DNA from: Gephyromycinifex aptenodytis
GTDB taxonomy: Bacteria > Actinomycetota > Actinomycetes > Actinomycetales > Dermatophilaceae
Direction of reading: 5' to 3'
NCBI RefSeq assembly: GCF_012277275.1
Contig: NZ_CP051155.1
Span: forward strand, 2,046,001-2,110,000
Length of the DNA stretch: 64,000 nt
The position numbers were made by a program, and so were the translations under genes. The notes beneath the pieces are model-generated. The model was given only the letters and a program-made list of their open reading frames with translations. It was not told where the DNA came from and ran no database searches. How positions within the stretch are numbered: the first letter of the stretch is position 1; the number at the start of each line of letters is the position of its first letter. Positions 1 through 8,070 of the stretch are shown here, piece by piece.

Positions 1-2
1 CC

Positions 3-98
3 CCGCCGATAGCGCCCCATCCGCAGGCTCTGCCCCCGGACGCCCGGACCGCGATCACCGTCGCGAGCCGGGCGTCCTTGCAGCTGGCCCTGGGGTGA
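3..98 (+). CDS. possible 3' end of an upstream gene (partial)
   Basis: The frame is open from the window edge to a TGA at 96-98, with mostly G/C-ending codons. It would encode about 31 residues, ending in ASRASLQLALG. No family is recognisable, and an ATA codon near the left edge argues slightly against it. The remaining 196 bases before the carboxypeptidase hold no gene I can support and presumably carry its promoter. Confidence 0.25.
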   Translation, partial: PPIAPHPQALPPDARTAITVASRASLQLALG

Positions 99-294
99 AA
101 TCCGCCTCGCTCCTATCCGGGGTGAGTCCCGCGCCCGCCCCGACAGGGCCGGCGCCGGGCACGGCCTCTTCCGGCGTCTGAATAGTCCGACTCGATTTCG
201 CTGGGCACACGAGGCCGCCGGGCTCTAGCCTTGCCCCAGTTCCCTTGCACGACAAACCTGTCGGGAGCTCTACTGCGTTCTATCAGGAGACCCT

Positions 295-2676
295 ATGAGG
301 CCCTCTCGCGTCCTCGCCGTTGCAGGTTCACTACTACTGACCGGCTCTGTGCTCACCCCGATTCCGTCCGCTGCAGCAGCAACCGCTGACGGAACTCCGG
401 CACCGAAGGCCGGTCGTTGCGACAGTGTCACAACCACTCCCACGTTCCGCGGCAAAGTCCCCTCGCCCTCGGCATTCATCGGTTATGAATTGGGCCGCCG
501 CAAAGTGACGAGCTCCCAGGTCAACGGCTACCTCAAGGCCGTAGACAAGGCAAGCGACCACGTCGTTTCGGGTACGTTCGGTCGCAGCTCCACCGGCACG
601 CCCCTGACGTACGCGCTCGTGGGCCGCTCAACCTCACCGGCGCGGATGAAGCAGATCAAGAGGGACATCACCCGCCTGCAAGACCCCAGCACCCCGGCTG
701 CGGAAGCCGCGGCCATCGCGGCGCGCACCCCCGTGGTCATCTGGTTGATGGGGGCGGTGCACGGCAACGAGCCAGCCTCGGCCGACGCCCAGTTGCGGGT
801 GCTGCACGAATTGGCCGATCGCAGCGACTGCGTGACCTCGCGCATCCTGGACGACGCAATCGTCGGCATCGTGCCGCTACAGAACCCCGACGGGCGTGAC
901 CGCAACACTCGCGCCAGCGCGGCCGCCTTCGACCTCAACCGTGACTGGTTCGCCCGGACCCAGCCCGAGACCCGCGCCAAAATGCGTCTGCTGCGCAGCC
1001 TGCCTGGCCAAGTGGTCATCGACGAGCACGGGATGGGCGGCAAGGGGTACTACTTCCCGCCGAACAGCGACCCCATCTACCACGAGGCGGCGGCCCAACC
1101 GACGTCGTGGATCAACGGCATCTTCGGGCGGGCGAACTCTTCGGCGTTCACCGCCTCAGGGCTGTCGTTCGAGACCTACGAGGCCGGTTTCGACCTGTTC
1201 TACCCCGGTTACGGGGACACCTCCCCGACGCTGAACTTCGGTGCTGCCGGCATGACCTTCGAGGTGGGCCAGGAAGCACCGTTCGACCAGCAGGTGAACA
1301 AGCACTACGTCTCGGCGATGGCCTCGCTGTACGCCGGTGCGCAGAACAAGCGCACGATCCTGCGTCAGTACCACCAGCAGTGGGTTCAGGCCAAGGCCCA
1401 AGGCCAGGCCTGCCAACTGCAACCCAACCGCACCCAGAACCCCGGCAACTCGGTCACCTATGAGGTGCCGGGACGCAAGGTGTGCGGGTACTTCCTGCGA
1501 GAAGAACCCGGCAAGGAACGCGATCTCGCGCGGATCATCGGCCTCCTGCAGGATGACGGGGTGAGCGTGCACCGCCTCACTGCACCGCTGGTGGTGCCGG
1601 ACTACAAGGCCTACGGGCGCCCCGCCGCCAAGACAACCCTGCCCGCCGGCACCTACTGGGTCTCCCTCGCGCAACGCCAGAAGCACTGGGTCCAGACGAT
1701 GCTCGGCGAGAACACCTATGTGCCGTTCCCGTACTTCTACGACGTCAGCGGATGGAGCGCCCCGCTGCGCGCGAATGTCGCCGGCGGTTACACCGGCCAC
1801 CGCTTCGACGGTGCGCGAATGCAGGTAGCTCCCAAGGCGAAGTTGCCGAAGGCCAAGACCCCGGCGTCCCCGCCCTCGATCGCGGTCCTCACGTACTCGG
1901 CGAGCGCCACGAACCCCTCGCAGAGCACCGGGTGGCTGCAATGGAAGTTGGGCCAGGACTGGCGGCTTCCGTTCACGACGATGCTGCCCTCGCAGCTCAG
2001 CGCAGCGGCGCTGAAGGACGTCGATGTGCTCTTGGTGCCCGACCTGGACGCCAAGGCTGTCGCCGCGGCCCTGGGGACGGAGCGAACCAGCGCCCTGAAG
2101 GATTGGGTCGATGGGGGCGGTCACCTGGTCGCGTGGCGCGGCGGTGCCCGGCTGGCAGCGACCTCGGGCCTGACCACGACGATGCTCAGCGACCCCAAAC
2201 AGGACGTGCCGGGCGTGCTCATCCGCGCGAACGTCACCCGACGGGGTCCGCTGACCGCCGGTGTCGGCGAGCAGGTGTGGGCGATGTACAACTCCGACCC
2301 CATCCTCAAACCGGCGCGACCTGCCGACGCGATCCTGACCTACCCCGGGGCTAAGTCACCCGACTGGTTCGTCTCCGGTTTCGCGCCCGGATCCACCGAG
2401 GTGGCCGGCACGGCTGCCGCCACCAGTGAGTCGCTGGGTTCCGGAACGGTGACGCTGTTCGCCTTCGAGCCGAACTTCCGCGGCTTCACCGACGGCAGCG
2501 CCACACTCATCCGTGACGCGATCCTCGCCTCGCGGGGGACGATTCTGGCCCCCAAGGGCGGGCTGACCTCAACCTCGGATCTGACCAGCCAACGAGCGGC
2601 CTCGGCACGCGCGGCCAAGCAGCTCGACGGTGGGCGACCCGACGGCGAATTCGACACCCGCGCGTCACACCGGTGA
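295..2676 (+). CDS. secreted M14-family zinc carboxypeptidase
   Basis: This is an exported metallopeptidase of 793 residues. The N-terminus is a Sec signal (two Arg/Ser residues, a hydrophobic core to about residue 20, then an Ala-rich cleavage region near 26-30). The M14 zinc site is visible: H156 and E159 in VHGNEP, N/R of DLNRDWF near 214-216, third ligand H245 in IDEHGMGG, and catalytic Glu E323 in MTFEVGQE. Residues from about 400 to the end form a large C-terminal part, which family members often have and which may be a glutamine-amidotransferase-like fold; its function is unknown. AGGAGA lies 5 bases before the ATG. It likely trims peptides or peptidoglycan stems outside the cell; endo- versus carboxypeptidase activity cannot be told. 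It appears monocistronic, with the next gene 44 bp on. Confidence 0.88.
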   Translation: MRPSRVLAVAGSLLLTGSVLTPIPSAAAATADGTPAPKAGRCDSVTTTPTFRGKVPSPSAFIGYELGRRKVTSSQVNGYLKAVDKASDHVVSGTFGRSSTGTPLTYALVGRSTSPARMKQIKRDITRLQDPSTPAAEAAAIAARTPVVIWLMGAVHGNEPASADAQLRVLHELADRSDCVTSRILDDAIVGIVPLQNPDGRDRNTRASAAAFDLNRDWFARTQPETRAKMRLLRSLPGQVVIDEHGMGGKGYYFPPNSDPIYHEAAAQPTSWINGIFGRANSSAFTASGLSFETYEAGFDLFYPGYGDTSPTLNFGAAGMTFEVGQEAPFDQQVNKHYVSAMASLYAGAQNKRTILRQYHQQWVQAKAQGQACQLQPNRTQNPGNSVTYEVPGRKVCGYFLREEPGKERDLARIIGLLQDDGVSVHRLTAPLVVPDYKAYGRPAAKTTLPAGTYWVSLAQRQKHWVQTMLGENTYVPFPYFYDVSGWSAPLRANVAGGYTGHRFDGARMQVAPKAKLPKAKTPASPPSIAVLTYSASATNPSQSTGWLQWKLGQDWRLPFTTMLPSQLSAAALKDVDVLLVPDLDAKAVAAALGTERTSALKDWVDGGGHLVAWRGGARLAATSGLTTTMLSDPKQDVPGVLIRANVTRRGPLTAGVGEQVWAMYNSDPILKPARPADAILTYPGAKSPDWFVSGFAPGSTEVAGTAAATSESLGSGTVTLFAFEPNFRGFTDGSATLIRDAILASRGTILAPKGGLTSTSDLTSQRAASARAAKQLDGGRPDGEFDTRASHR

Positions 2677-2720
2677 TCGCTTAACCAGCGGGAGGTGGAG
2701 TAGTCGGGCAGGATGCGGTC

Positions 2721-3086
2721 ATGGCTGAATTGACGATCCTGCACAATTACCGCTGCTCCACCTCCCGCGCGGCACTGACGGCGATCGAAGAAGCCGGCCT
2801 GGACGTCCAGGTCGTGCGCTACCTGGACACCCCCCTGCTGGAACCGGCTCTGCTGGACCTGCTCGACATCCTGCGGGACTCCCCCAGCGACCTGGTCCGC
2901 CGCGACGAGACGTTCACCGAACTCGGCCTGAGCGAGGACGACGTCCAAACCAAGGAACAGGTCGCCGCGGTCCTTGCTGAGCACCCCAAACTCATGCAAC
3001 GTCCGGTCCTCATCGCCGACGAGGTCGCCATCATCGGACGCCCCAAAGACCGGGTGCCGGCCTTCCTTGACGAGATCTCCGACTGA
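2721..3086 (+). CDS. ArsC/Spx-family arsenate reductase-like protein
   Basis: This is a small thioredoxin-fold cytoplasmic protein of 121 residues, close to the family's usual length. The ArsC signature is present: HNYRCSTSR with Cys12 as the nucleophile, an Arg pair near 59-60 (LVRRDE) and the RPVL block near residue 94 that contributes the third Arg. By family knowledge this is the glutaredoxin-linked arsenate reductase fold, but many chromosomal copies without an ars operon are not proven arsenate reductases. No arsR or arsenite pump is nearby, so the true substrate is uncertain. Confidence 0.8.
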   Translation: MAELTILHNYRCSTSRAALTAIEEAGLDVQVVRYLDTPLLEPALLDLLDILRDSPSDLVRRDETFTELGLSEDDVQTKEQVAAVLAEHPKLMQRPVLIADEVAIIGRPKDRVPAFLDEISD

Positions 3087-3474
3087 GCCGCCGGCTTGGC
3101 CAGAGGATCACACCTACGGTCCACGATGACCGCCACTGCTCGCAGTGGGGTGGGCCTGCGGGTTGTTGCACGGCAGCTCCGGTGAGCTCGTTACCGGTGG
3201 CTCCCTGCCGCAGCTAGCCCCGGCCGCTCGCGGCCGCGACGGGTACATCGTGGTCGCGCCCTCAGGCTTACCGGTGTCGTCGCGAACCGGTGGCCGGCAC
3301 CGGATGCGCGACGCCGGATGACACCGGGTCCGCGACAAGTGGCGGCATCGCTCACCGACCTCCTCCGGGACAGCCCGTAGTTCGATCCTGACCTCCTACT
3401 CCAGGCGTACGGGTGGCCGCTCAGGGCGCTACTCCAGACGGTTCCGCGGGCATACCCCGTGCAGCGAGGGTGAA
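3087..3474. other. 388-bp stretch without a recognised gene
   Basis: Short open frames on both strands read as Arg/Pro-rich noise. A compact inverted repeat (CGGCCGC, 2-base gap, GCGGCCG at 3221-3236) is the only structure seen and may end transcription from the ArsC-like gene. A 26-codon stretch ending at the TGA near 3319 has coding-like codon use but resembles nothing I know. Confidence 0.5.
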
Positions 3475-4479
3475 GTGGTGGACACCTCGCTCATGGGCAT
3501 TGCAGCGGCAGCCGTCGGCGCCGTGTGCTTCGCGGCCGCAGCCGTGCGCCAGCACGATGCAGTGAACTGCACCGCCGACGCCGAAGGCGTACCAGCAGTG
3601 AACCTGCGCGACCTGGCGCGCGACCCCGCCTGGTTCGCCGGTGCGGCACTCCTGCTGTTCGGCGGTCTCATCCAGATCGTCGGGCTCAGCCTGGCCCCCG
3701 TTGTGCTCGTGCAGCCGGTGGGGGTTCTGGCGGTGCCGTTGGCTGTTGTTCTGGCTGCCCGCCGTCACGCGCGGGCCATCGAGCCGCGGGTGCTGGCTGC
3801 GGCGCTGCTCACCGTCTTGGCCGTGGTGGCGTTTGTGCGCATCGCCGCTCAGCATTCGTTCCCCGCCCCTTCGTTGGATGTCACGCGCACCCTGCTCGTC
3901 GGCTCGGGTTTCGCGCTGTTGATCATCGGTATCGTCGCCGCCGCCGATACCGGCCCGCAGCGGTGGTCCTCGGTGGCTTGGGCGGGTGCGGCCGGGCTAA
4001 GCTTCGGGGTCTCCTCGGCGCTGCTGCGCGGGATCCTGGTGCTGGCGCCTGCTGCCGTCGGTTGGGGCTGGCTGCCGGTCGTGACGTTCGGCGGGCTCGT
4101 CGCCGTGGGATTCGCGCTGGGGGCGGTGCTGGTCCAGCGGGCATATGCGGGTGGATCACCGGAGGTCGTCCTCGCCACCCTCACCGTGAACGACCCGCTC
4201 GCGGCGGTGCTCTTCGGTCTCAGCGCCCTGGGTGAGGGCGGCGCGTGGGGTGCGGCGACCTGGGCTGCGCTGACGGTGAGCGCGGTAATCGCCGCCTTCG
4301 GGGTGAGCCTGCTCGCCCGCCACCACCCGCAGGCACCGCACGCGCCGCAGGACCTATCGAGCCCGCTAGATCCGCTGTGCGCGCCATCGGTCGGGGCGTC
4401 ACCGTGCGAGTTGCCCGAGCCGGCCCTGGCCTCGCTCACTCAACGCGATCGACTGCGCGAGCCAGAGTTCAGCGCATGA
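3475..4479 (+). CDS. DMT/NIPA-like multi-spanning membrane protein
   Basis: This is an integral membrane protein of 334 residues with about nine hydrophobic helices across residues 1-285, in the two-fold pattern of the drug/metabolite transporter superfamily; a segment near residue 75 (VVLVQPVGVLAVPL) resembles the NIPA-like branch. The last 50 residues are hydrophilic and poorly ordered. The start is GTG at 3475, with GAGGG ahead of it; a second GTG follows immediately. The final 81 bases run antisense through the 3' end of the convergent exonuclease gene, so the stop codons lie inside each other's frames. Substrate unknown. Confidence 0.68.
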   Translation: MVDTSLMGIAAAAVGAVCFAAAAVRQHDAVNCTADAEGVPAVNLRDLARDPAWFAGAALLLFGGLIQIVGLSLAPVVLVQPVGVLAVPLAVVLAARRHARAIEPRVLAAALLTVLAVVAFVRIAAQHSFPAPSLDVTRTLLVGSGFALLIIGIVAAADTGPQRWSSVAWAGAAGLSFGVSSALLRGILVLAPAAVGWGWLPVVTFGGLVAVGFALGAVLVQRAYAGGSPEVVLATLTVNDPLAAVLFGLSALGEGGAWGAATWAALTVSAVIAAFGVSLLARHHPQAPHAPQDLSSPLDPLCAPSVGASPCELPEPALASLTQRDRLREPEFSA

Positions 4480-5082
4480 CAGGGCGTCCGTGAGCGCCTC
4501 GTGGGCGCGGTAGCGCGGCAATCCGTGCGCCGCCCGAGCCGCCCCTAAGCGCAAGCTGCCAGCCCGTGGGTCGTCCCAGGCAGTCGTGGTGAGCCGTCGC
4601 TGCAATTCCAGGGTGTCCACCACCCTGACCGGTAGCGGGTGGCCGTACACCGCGCGGCAGGCCGCGCTGAGGAACTCCTGCTCGATGGTGGCGTAGTGAG
4701 CCAGCAGCACCCGGCCGCGCAGCGCCGCCAGCAATTGCGCGAGGGCTTCGGCCAACGGGACCCCGGCCGCGACGGCGTCGTCGGTGAGGCCGTGGACCGC
4801 CGCGGACTGCCCGACCTCACCCTGACTGCGCACCACGATGTGCCGAGCGCCCGAGAGGTTGATGACATTGCCGTCCACGGGGACGAACCCCACCGAGAGG
4901 ATGCGGTCGGTGCGGGCCGAAAGTCCGGTCGTCTCCAGATCCACGGCAAGCAGCGGCAACTGCTCAGCCGGGGTGTCGTTGGCGGGGACGGGCACGTCGA
5001 GGTAGTCGCGCAACGGGCCCTCGGAGACGCTGCGCTGCACCCGACGTCGCTGCGCGTTCGCCCCGATCGGCCACCAACTCAC
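4399..5082 (-). CDS. DnaQ-like 3'-5' exonuclease (DEDDh type)
   Basis: This is a 227-residue exonuclease-fold protein. ExoI is LLAVDLETTG (Asp and Glu metal ligands), and ExoIII is HEALTDALSC with the His-x4-Asp pair. The ExoII position, usually FD after AHN, reads AHYATIEQEF, so a Glu stands where Asp is typical; I believe this is a subfamily trait rather than damage. The GTG start at 5082 overlaps the TGA of the upstream cNMP/CBS gene by four bases, indicating translational coupling and a shared role. The sequence does not say whether it acts in DNA repair, RNA turnover or second-messenger degradation. Confidence 0.82.
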   Translation of the reverse strand: MSWWPIGANAQRRRVQRSVSEGPLRDYLDVPVPANDTPAEQLPLLAVDLETTGLSARTDRILSVGFVPVDGNVINLSGARHIVVRSQGEVGQSAAVHGLTDDAVAAGVPLAEALAQLLAALRGRVLLAHYATIEQEFLSAACRAVYGHPLPVRVVDTLELQRRLTTTAWDDPRAGSLRLGAARAAHGLPRYRAHEALTDALSCAELWLAQSIALSERGQGRLGQLAR

Positions 5083-6938
5083 GAGATGTACCCCAGCGGG
5101 TGGCGTCCGGCGAGCACGCCCTGCGCGGTGCGCACCACCCCGAAAGCGTCCCGCAGATGCCGCTTCTCAAACGAGCTCAGCTCTTCGGGGGAGACGAAGT
5201 TGTCGGGGATCCCCCGCTCCCGGACTTGGCGCGCCTGGTGGCGCAGGCGCACGTAGGCGATGAACTCCAGAGCGTCCTTGAGGTCGGCGGTGGCTGCCGC
5301 TGACATTCCACCGGCCGCGGCCACCGCGTCCAGGCGGGCTTGCGTGCCCACCTGCGGCAGACCGGCCGCGAGCGCGGCGACCCGGGCGAGGTCTACGACG
5401 GGGCCGACGCCGCGATGCTTGAGGTCCAGGGTGCTCTTATGCTCCCCCTCCTTTTCCAGCACCAGGCCGCGGAACATCCCAATCGGGGGTGCGTGTTCCA
5501 CGGCTTGCTTGGCCAGGTGGGCGAGGAAGATCTTGGCGTTCGGGGTCATCGCGAGCACGCCCGTGCGCAACCTGGTGCACAGCTCCAGTTCCCCGGCCAC
5601 CGCCCGCATGTCGAAAAAGATGGTCGCGGCCAGGACCGCATCCGGGGTGGGTTCGCTGATCCACTCGCCGAATTGGCGACGCCAGGTCGCCAGCGGCTGC
5701 CGCCAACGGGGCGTGGTGGCCATCACGTCCCCGGGGCAGGGTGGGTAGCCGCAGGTGACCAGGCCGTCCCGGACGAAACCGGCTAGGTCGGCGAAGTAGG
5801 CGTCGTGTTCGCGGGTCACGTCATCGCTGAGGATCAGGGCGTGGTCCTGGTCTGCGCCCAGCGCCTGCTCGCGGCGTCCCTGGGAACCCAGCGCCACCCA
5901 GCAGTAGGGAACCGGCGGCGGCCCGAGTTTCTCCTCGGCCAGGATCAATAGCCGGCGCTGCACGGCGTCGGCGACTGCAGTGACGACCCGGCCGATGTCC
6001 TCGGCGCTGGCGTCCTGGGCGACGAGACGCTCCACCAGGTCGGGCAGGCGGGCGGTGGCCAGCGCGATGTCTTCGGGCTGGTTCTGCCGGGAGATGTCCT
6101 GGACGACGTACAGCGGGTTGGATTGCTCCAGGCGGACCAGGTCGGTGCTGGTGATGATGCCGAGCAGGTCCTGGCCGTCGGTGACCGGCACATGGTGGAT
6201 GCCCCTGGCGAGCATGCTGAGCAACAGTTCGAAGGCGAGGGTGTCGGCGTCTGCGGTCGTCGGGTTCGGCGTCATGATCTGGGCTACCGGGGTGCTCGGT
6301 GGGAGCCCGTCGGCCAGCACCCGGTTCCGGAGGTCGCGGTCGGTGACGATGCCGACCACCTGCGGGTCTTGGACCAGCAGCGAGGAGATGCGCTCGCTGC
6401 GCATCAGTTGCGCCGCCTCCTGCACGCTGGCCTGGGGTCCGATGGCCACCGGCGGGCGGGTGACCATGTCACGCAGCCGCGTCTTCAGCACCGCGGTGCC
6501 GGAGTCGGAGACGGCCACGCTCTGCACGGCGGCGTGCAGTCGATGGGCTTGTTGGAGCAGGAAGTAGGAGGAGAACGCTGCACTGGACTCCACTAGCCGG
6601 TGGAAGCTGCTCGCGGGCAGCTCCAGGATCAGGGTGTCTTCGAGGGCCGTGACGGAGAAGCCGTACGGCGGCGGTTGGACTAGGCCCGTCACGCCGAAGC
6701 TGCCGCCGACGTCGACCCGTTCGACCAGGGCTCCGGCGGCGTCGTGCACGTCGACCGCACCGGCCCGCACGATCGAGAGGTGTTTCACCTCGTCGGCGGG
6801 GGTGGCCAGCACGCTGCCGCGCCGGTAGTAGCGCACGGTCAGCTCCCGCGGCAGCGCCTGCAGGCTTTGTTCGGGCAGCTCGGAAAAGGGTGGGTGCGCG
6901 GCGAGAAAGTCTGCGATCTCGGCGAGTTCGTCGTCCAT
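5079..6938 (-). CDS. cNMP-binding / CBS / DUF294 nucleotidyltransferase-like signalling protein
   Basis: This 619-residue cytoplasmic protein has three blocks. Residues about 10-125 are a cyclic-nucleotide-binding beta-roll. About 160-290 hold two CBS motifs that bind adenine nucleotides. About 315-600 are a GlnD/DUF294-like nucleotidyltransferase with GSQGRREQ followed by ADQDHAL (the G-S...D-x-D metal site), plus its C-terminal substrate-binding helical part. The ATG at 6938 is chosen because the protein then begins right at the cNMP domain; a GTG at 7100 would add 54 low-quality residues. It overlaps the exonuclease start by four bases, so the two form an operon. It probably senses nucleotides and modifies or controls an unknown partner. 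Confidence 0.8.
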   Translation of the reverse strand: MDDELAEIADFLAAHPPFSELPEQSLQALPRELTVRYYRRGSVLATPADEVKHLSIVRAGAVDVHDAAGALVERVDVGGSFGVTGLVQPPPYGFSVTALEDTLILELPASSFHRLVESSAAFSSYFLLQQAHRLHAAVQSVAVSDSGTAVLKTRLRDMVTRPPVAIGPQASVQEAAQLMRSERISSLLVQDPQVVGIVTDRDLRNRVLADGLPPSTPVAQIMTPNPTTADADTLAFELLLSMLARGIHHVPVTDGQDLLGIITSTDLVRLEQSNPLYVVQDISRQNQPEDIALATARLPDLVERLVAQDASAEDIGRVVTAVADAVQRRLLILAEEKLGPPPVPYCWVALGSQGRREQALGADQDHALILSDDVTREHDAYFADLAGFVRDGLVTCGYPPCPGDVMATTPRWRQPLATWRRQFGEWISEPTPDAVLAATIFFDMRAVAGELELCTRLRTGVLAMTPNAKIFLAHLAKQAVEHAPPIGMFRGLVLEKEGEHKSTLDLKHRGVGPVVDLARVAALAAGLPQVGTQARLDAVAAAGGMSAAATADLKDALEFIAYVRLRHQARQVRERGIPDNFVSPEELSSFEKRHLRDAFGVVRTAQGVLAGRHPLGYIS

Positions 6939-7106
6939 GGTGCCGGAAGAATGGCATGTGGACGCCCGGTGTGGGTACGGGCTGGAACCCCCGGGGTCGC
7001 TCGGCGGGCGTTCCCGCCTGCCGAGCGGCACCCACACCGGCCGACGGGCCAGGCGCCCCGCCCCCGGGATCGCCCGGCGAGGGGAATAGCACCGAGGCAC
7101 CGCCGG

Positions 7107-7133
7107 TTAGCACTCTCGACACCAGAGTGCCAG
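7107..7133 (+). promoter_or_regulatory. CIRCE-like operator (HrcA site) ahead of hsp20
   Basis: TTAGCACTC, a 9-base spacer, then GAGTGCCAG. The left arm equals the CIRCE consensus exactly and the right arm matches 7 of 9. It lies 91 bases before the Hsp20 ATG, in the divergent intergene shared with the cNMP/CBS gene. HrcA repression of the small heat-shock gene is the inference. Confidence 0.75.
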
Positions 7134-7223
7134 ATAAGGCATCGTTGATCTCGGCCCGCGCACATGCTCGCAGCCCCCGAAACGACGCCAGGCGGCACCA
7201 CCGCAGCACAGGAGGAGGACACT

Positions 7224-7658
7224 ATGACCGCTCGATTCGACCCCTTCCAGGAGATGGAGCGCTGGCTGAACACCGGCACGCGTACCAGCACTCCCACCCA
7301 GGGCCCTCTGGCCATGGACCTGTTCCGCCAGGGTGACGCCTTCGTCGCCAAGATCGATCTGCCGGGCGTGGACCCCAGCAGCATCGATATCGACGTCGAC
7401 GACCGCACCCTCACCTTGCGCGCCGAGCGCCGCCCAACCGTGGACGAGGACGTCACCTGGCTCTCCCGCGAGCGCGAGAGCGGCACGTTCGCCCGTCAGC
7501 TCGCCCTGGGTCGCGGCCTGGCAACCGACCGCATCGAGGCGGACTACACCGACGGCGTGCTGACCTTGACGATCCCGGTCGCCGAAGAGGCCAAGCCGCG
7601 CAAGATCACGGTCAACCACAGCTCATCGCCGGCCCAGATCGAGGGTACGCAGAACTGA
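7224..7658 (+). CDS. Hsp20/alpha-crystallin small heat-shock protein
   Basis: This 144-residue ATP-independent holdase chaperone prevents aggregation of unfolded proteins. The alpha-crystallin domain spans about residues 30-125 and ends with the diagnostic A-x-x-x-G-V-L-T block (ADYTDGVLTLTIPV). A short N-terminal arm (FDPFQEMERWL) and a charged tail flank it. The ATG at 7224 has GGAGGAGG 5 bases upstream; an in-frame start 60 bases earlier lacks this. A CIRCE-like site sits in the promoter region, and a 17-bp hairpin terminator follows 26 bases after the stop. Confidence 0.92.
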   Translation: MTARFDPFQEMERWLNTGTRTSTPTQGPLAMDLFRQGDAFVAKIDLPGVDPSSIDIDVDDRTLTLRAERRPTVDEDVTWLSRERESGTFARQLALGRGLATDRIEADYTDGVLTLTIPVAEEAKPRKITVNHSSSPAQIEGTQN

Positions 7659-7684
7659 TCCATCCGGGCATGACCCGGTGAAGC

Positions 7685-7722
7685 ACCAGAGCGCCGCGGG
7701 CTTTTGCCCGCGGCGCTCTGGT
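7685..7722 (+). terminator. hairpin terminator downstream of hsp20
   Basis: ACCAGAGCGCCGCGGGC pairs perfectly (17 bp) with its complement across a TTTT loop and is followed by TT. It is nearly identical to the hairpin beside gntK at 19487-19524, with paired A-T to C-G changes that keep the stem. Confidence 0.85.
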
Positions 7723-7816
7723 TTACGTGGTGACCCGCCCGCTCGCGCCCGAAGACCGGAGACGCGAGCGGGCGAGCGTTTGTGGGCTCAGCCATCCAGG
7801 CCGAGTCGAAGCAGTA
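7685..7816 (+). repeat. left copy of a ~130-bp direct repeat (gntK 3' end plus hairpins)
   Basis: This stretch aligns in the same orientation with 19487-19617. It contains the 17-bp hairpin, a second hairpin (GCTCGCG ... CGCGAGC at about 7741-7770 around a conserved CGAA...CGGA loop) and the last codons of gntK read leftward. By eye the hairpin segment is over 90% identical and the rest about 70-80%. Confidence 0.75.
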
Positions 7817-7817
7817 C
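7788..7817 (-). pseudogene. remnant of the gntK 3' end
   Basis: Read leftward, this ends in LLRLGLDG and TGA, the same ending as the intact gluconokinase at 19590. Upstream of these codons the similarity stops and the frame closes at a TAG (7887-7889). It is a displaced gene end, not an expressed gene. Confidence 0.6.
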
Positions 7818-7950
7818 CAGGTGCTCAGGATGTGAGCGGGTTGCCACCCGAGGCCGTGCGCACCGATCCACTTCGTCGACGCGGTGCTACCAGCTCGACT
7901 GGCGCCACCTGCCGGACCCGATCAGGCCCGAAGACATGCACGTGGACCGC

Positions 7951-7996
7951 ATCAGGGTGCAGTGGCGGAAAGCTCCCTCCACCGCTGCACCCTGAT
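7951..7996 (-). terminator. inverted repeat, likely terminator of the leftward catabolic operon
   Basis: Arms 7951-7968 and 7979-7996 (ATCAGGGTGCAG core) pair over 18 bp with two mismatches around a 10-base loop. It lies 75 bases beyond the stop of the dioxygenase gene. There is no U-tract. The rest of 7818-8070 shows no gene. Confidence 0.55.
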
Positions 7997-8070
7997 CTCG
8001 CGCGTCTCTCGTCGTGACTACCGCCGGGGAGTCGCGCCGTCCACCTTGCGCGTCCACTCCCAGGCCGCAC

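Noticed and set aside
3114-3338. 74-codon leftward open frame in the gap after the ArsC-like gene
   Set aside because: Composition is Arg/Pro/Ser-rich without any family pattern, and no ribosome site precedes it.
6939-7100. 54-residue N-terminal extension of the cNMP/CBS protein from a GTG
   Set aside because: It is Arg/Pro-rich, runs almost to the CIRCE site and precedes a complete domain start.
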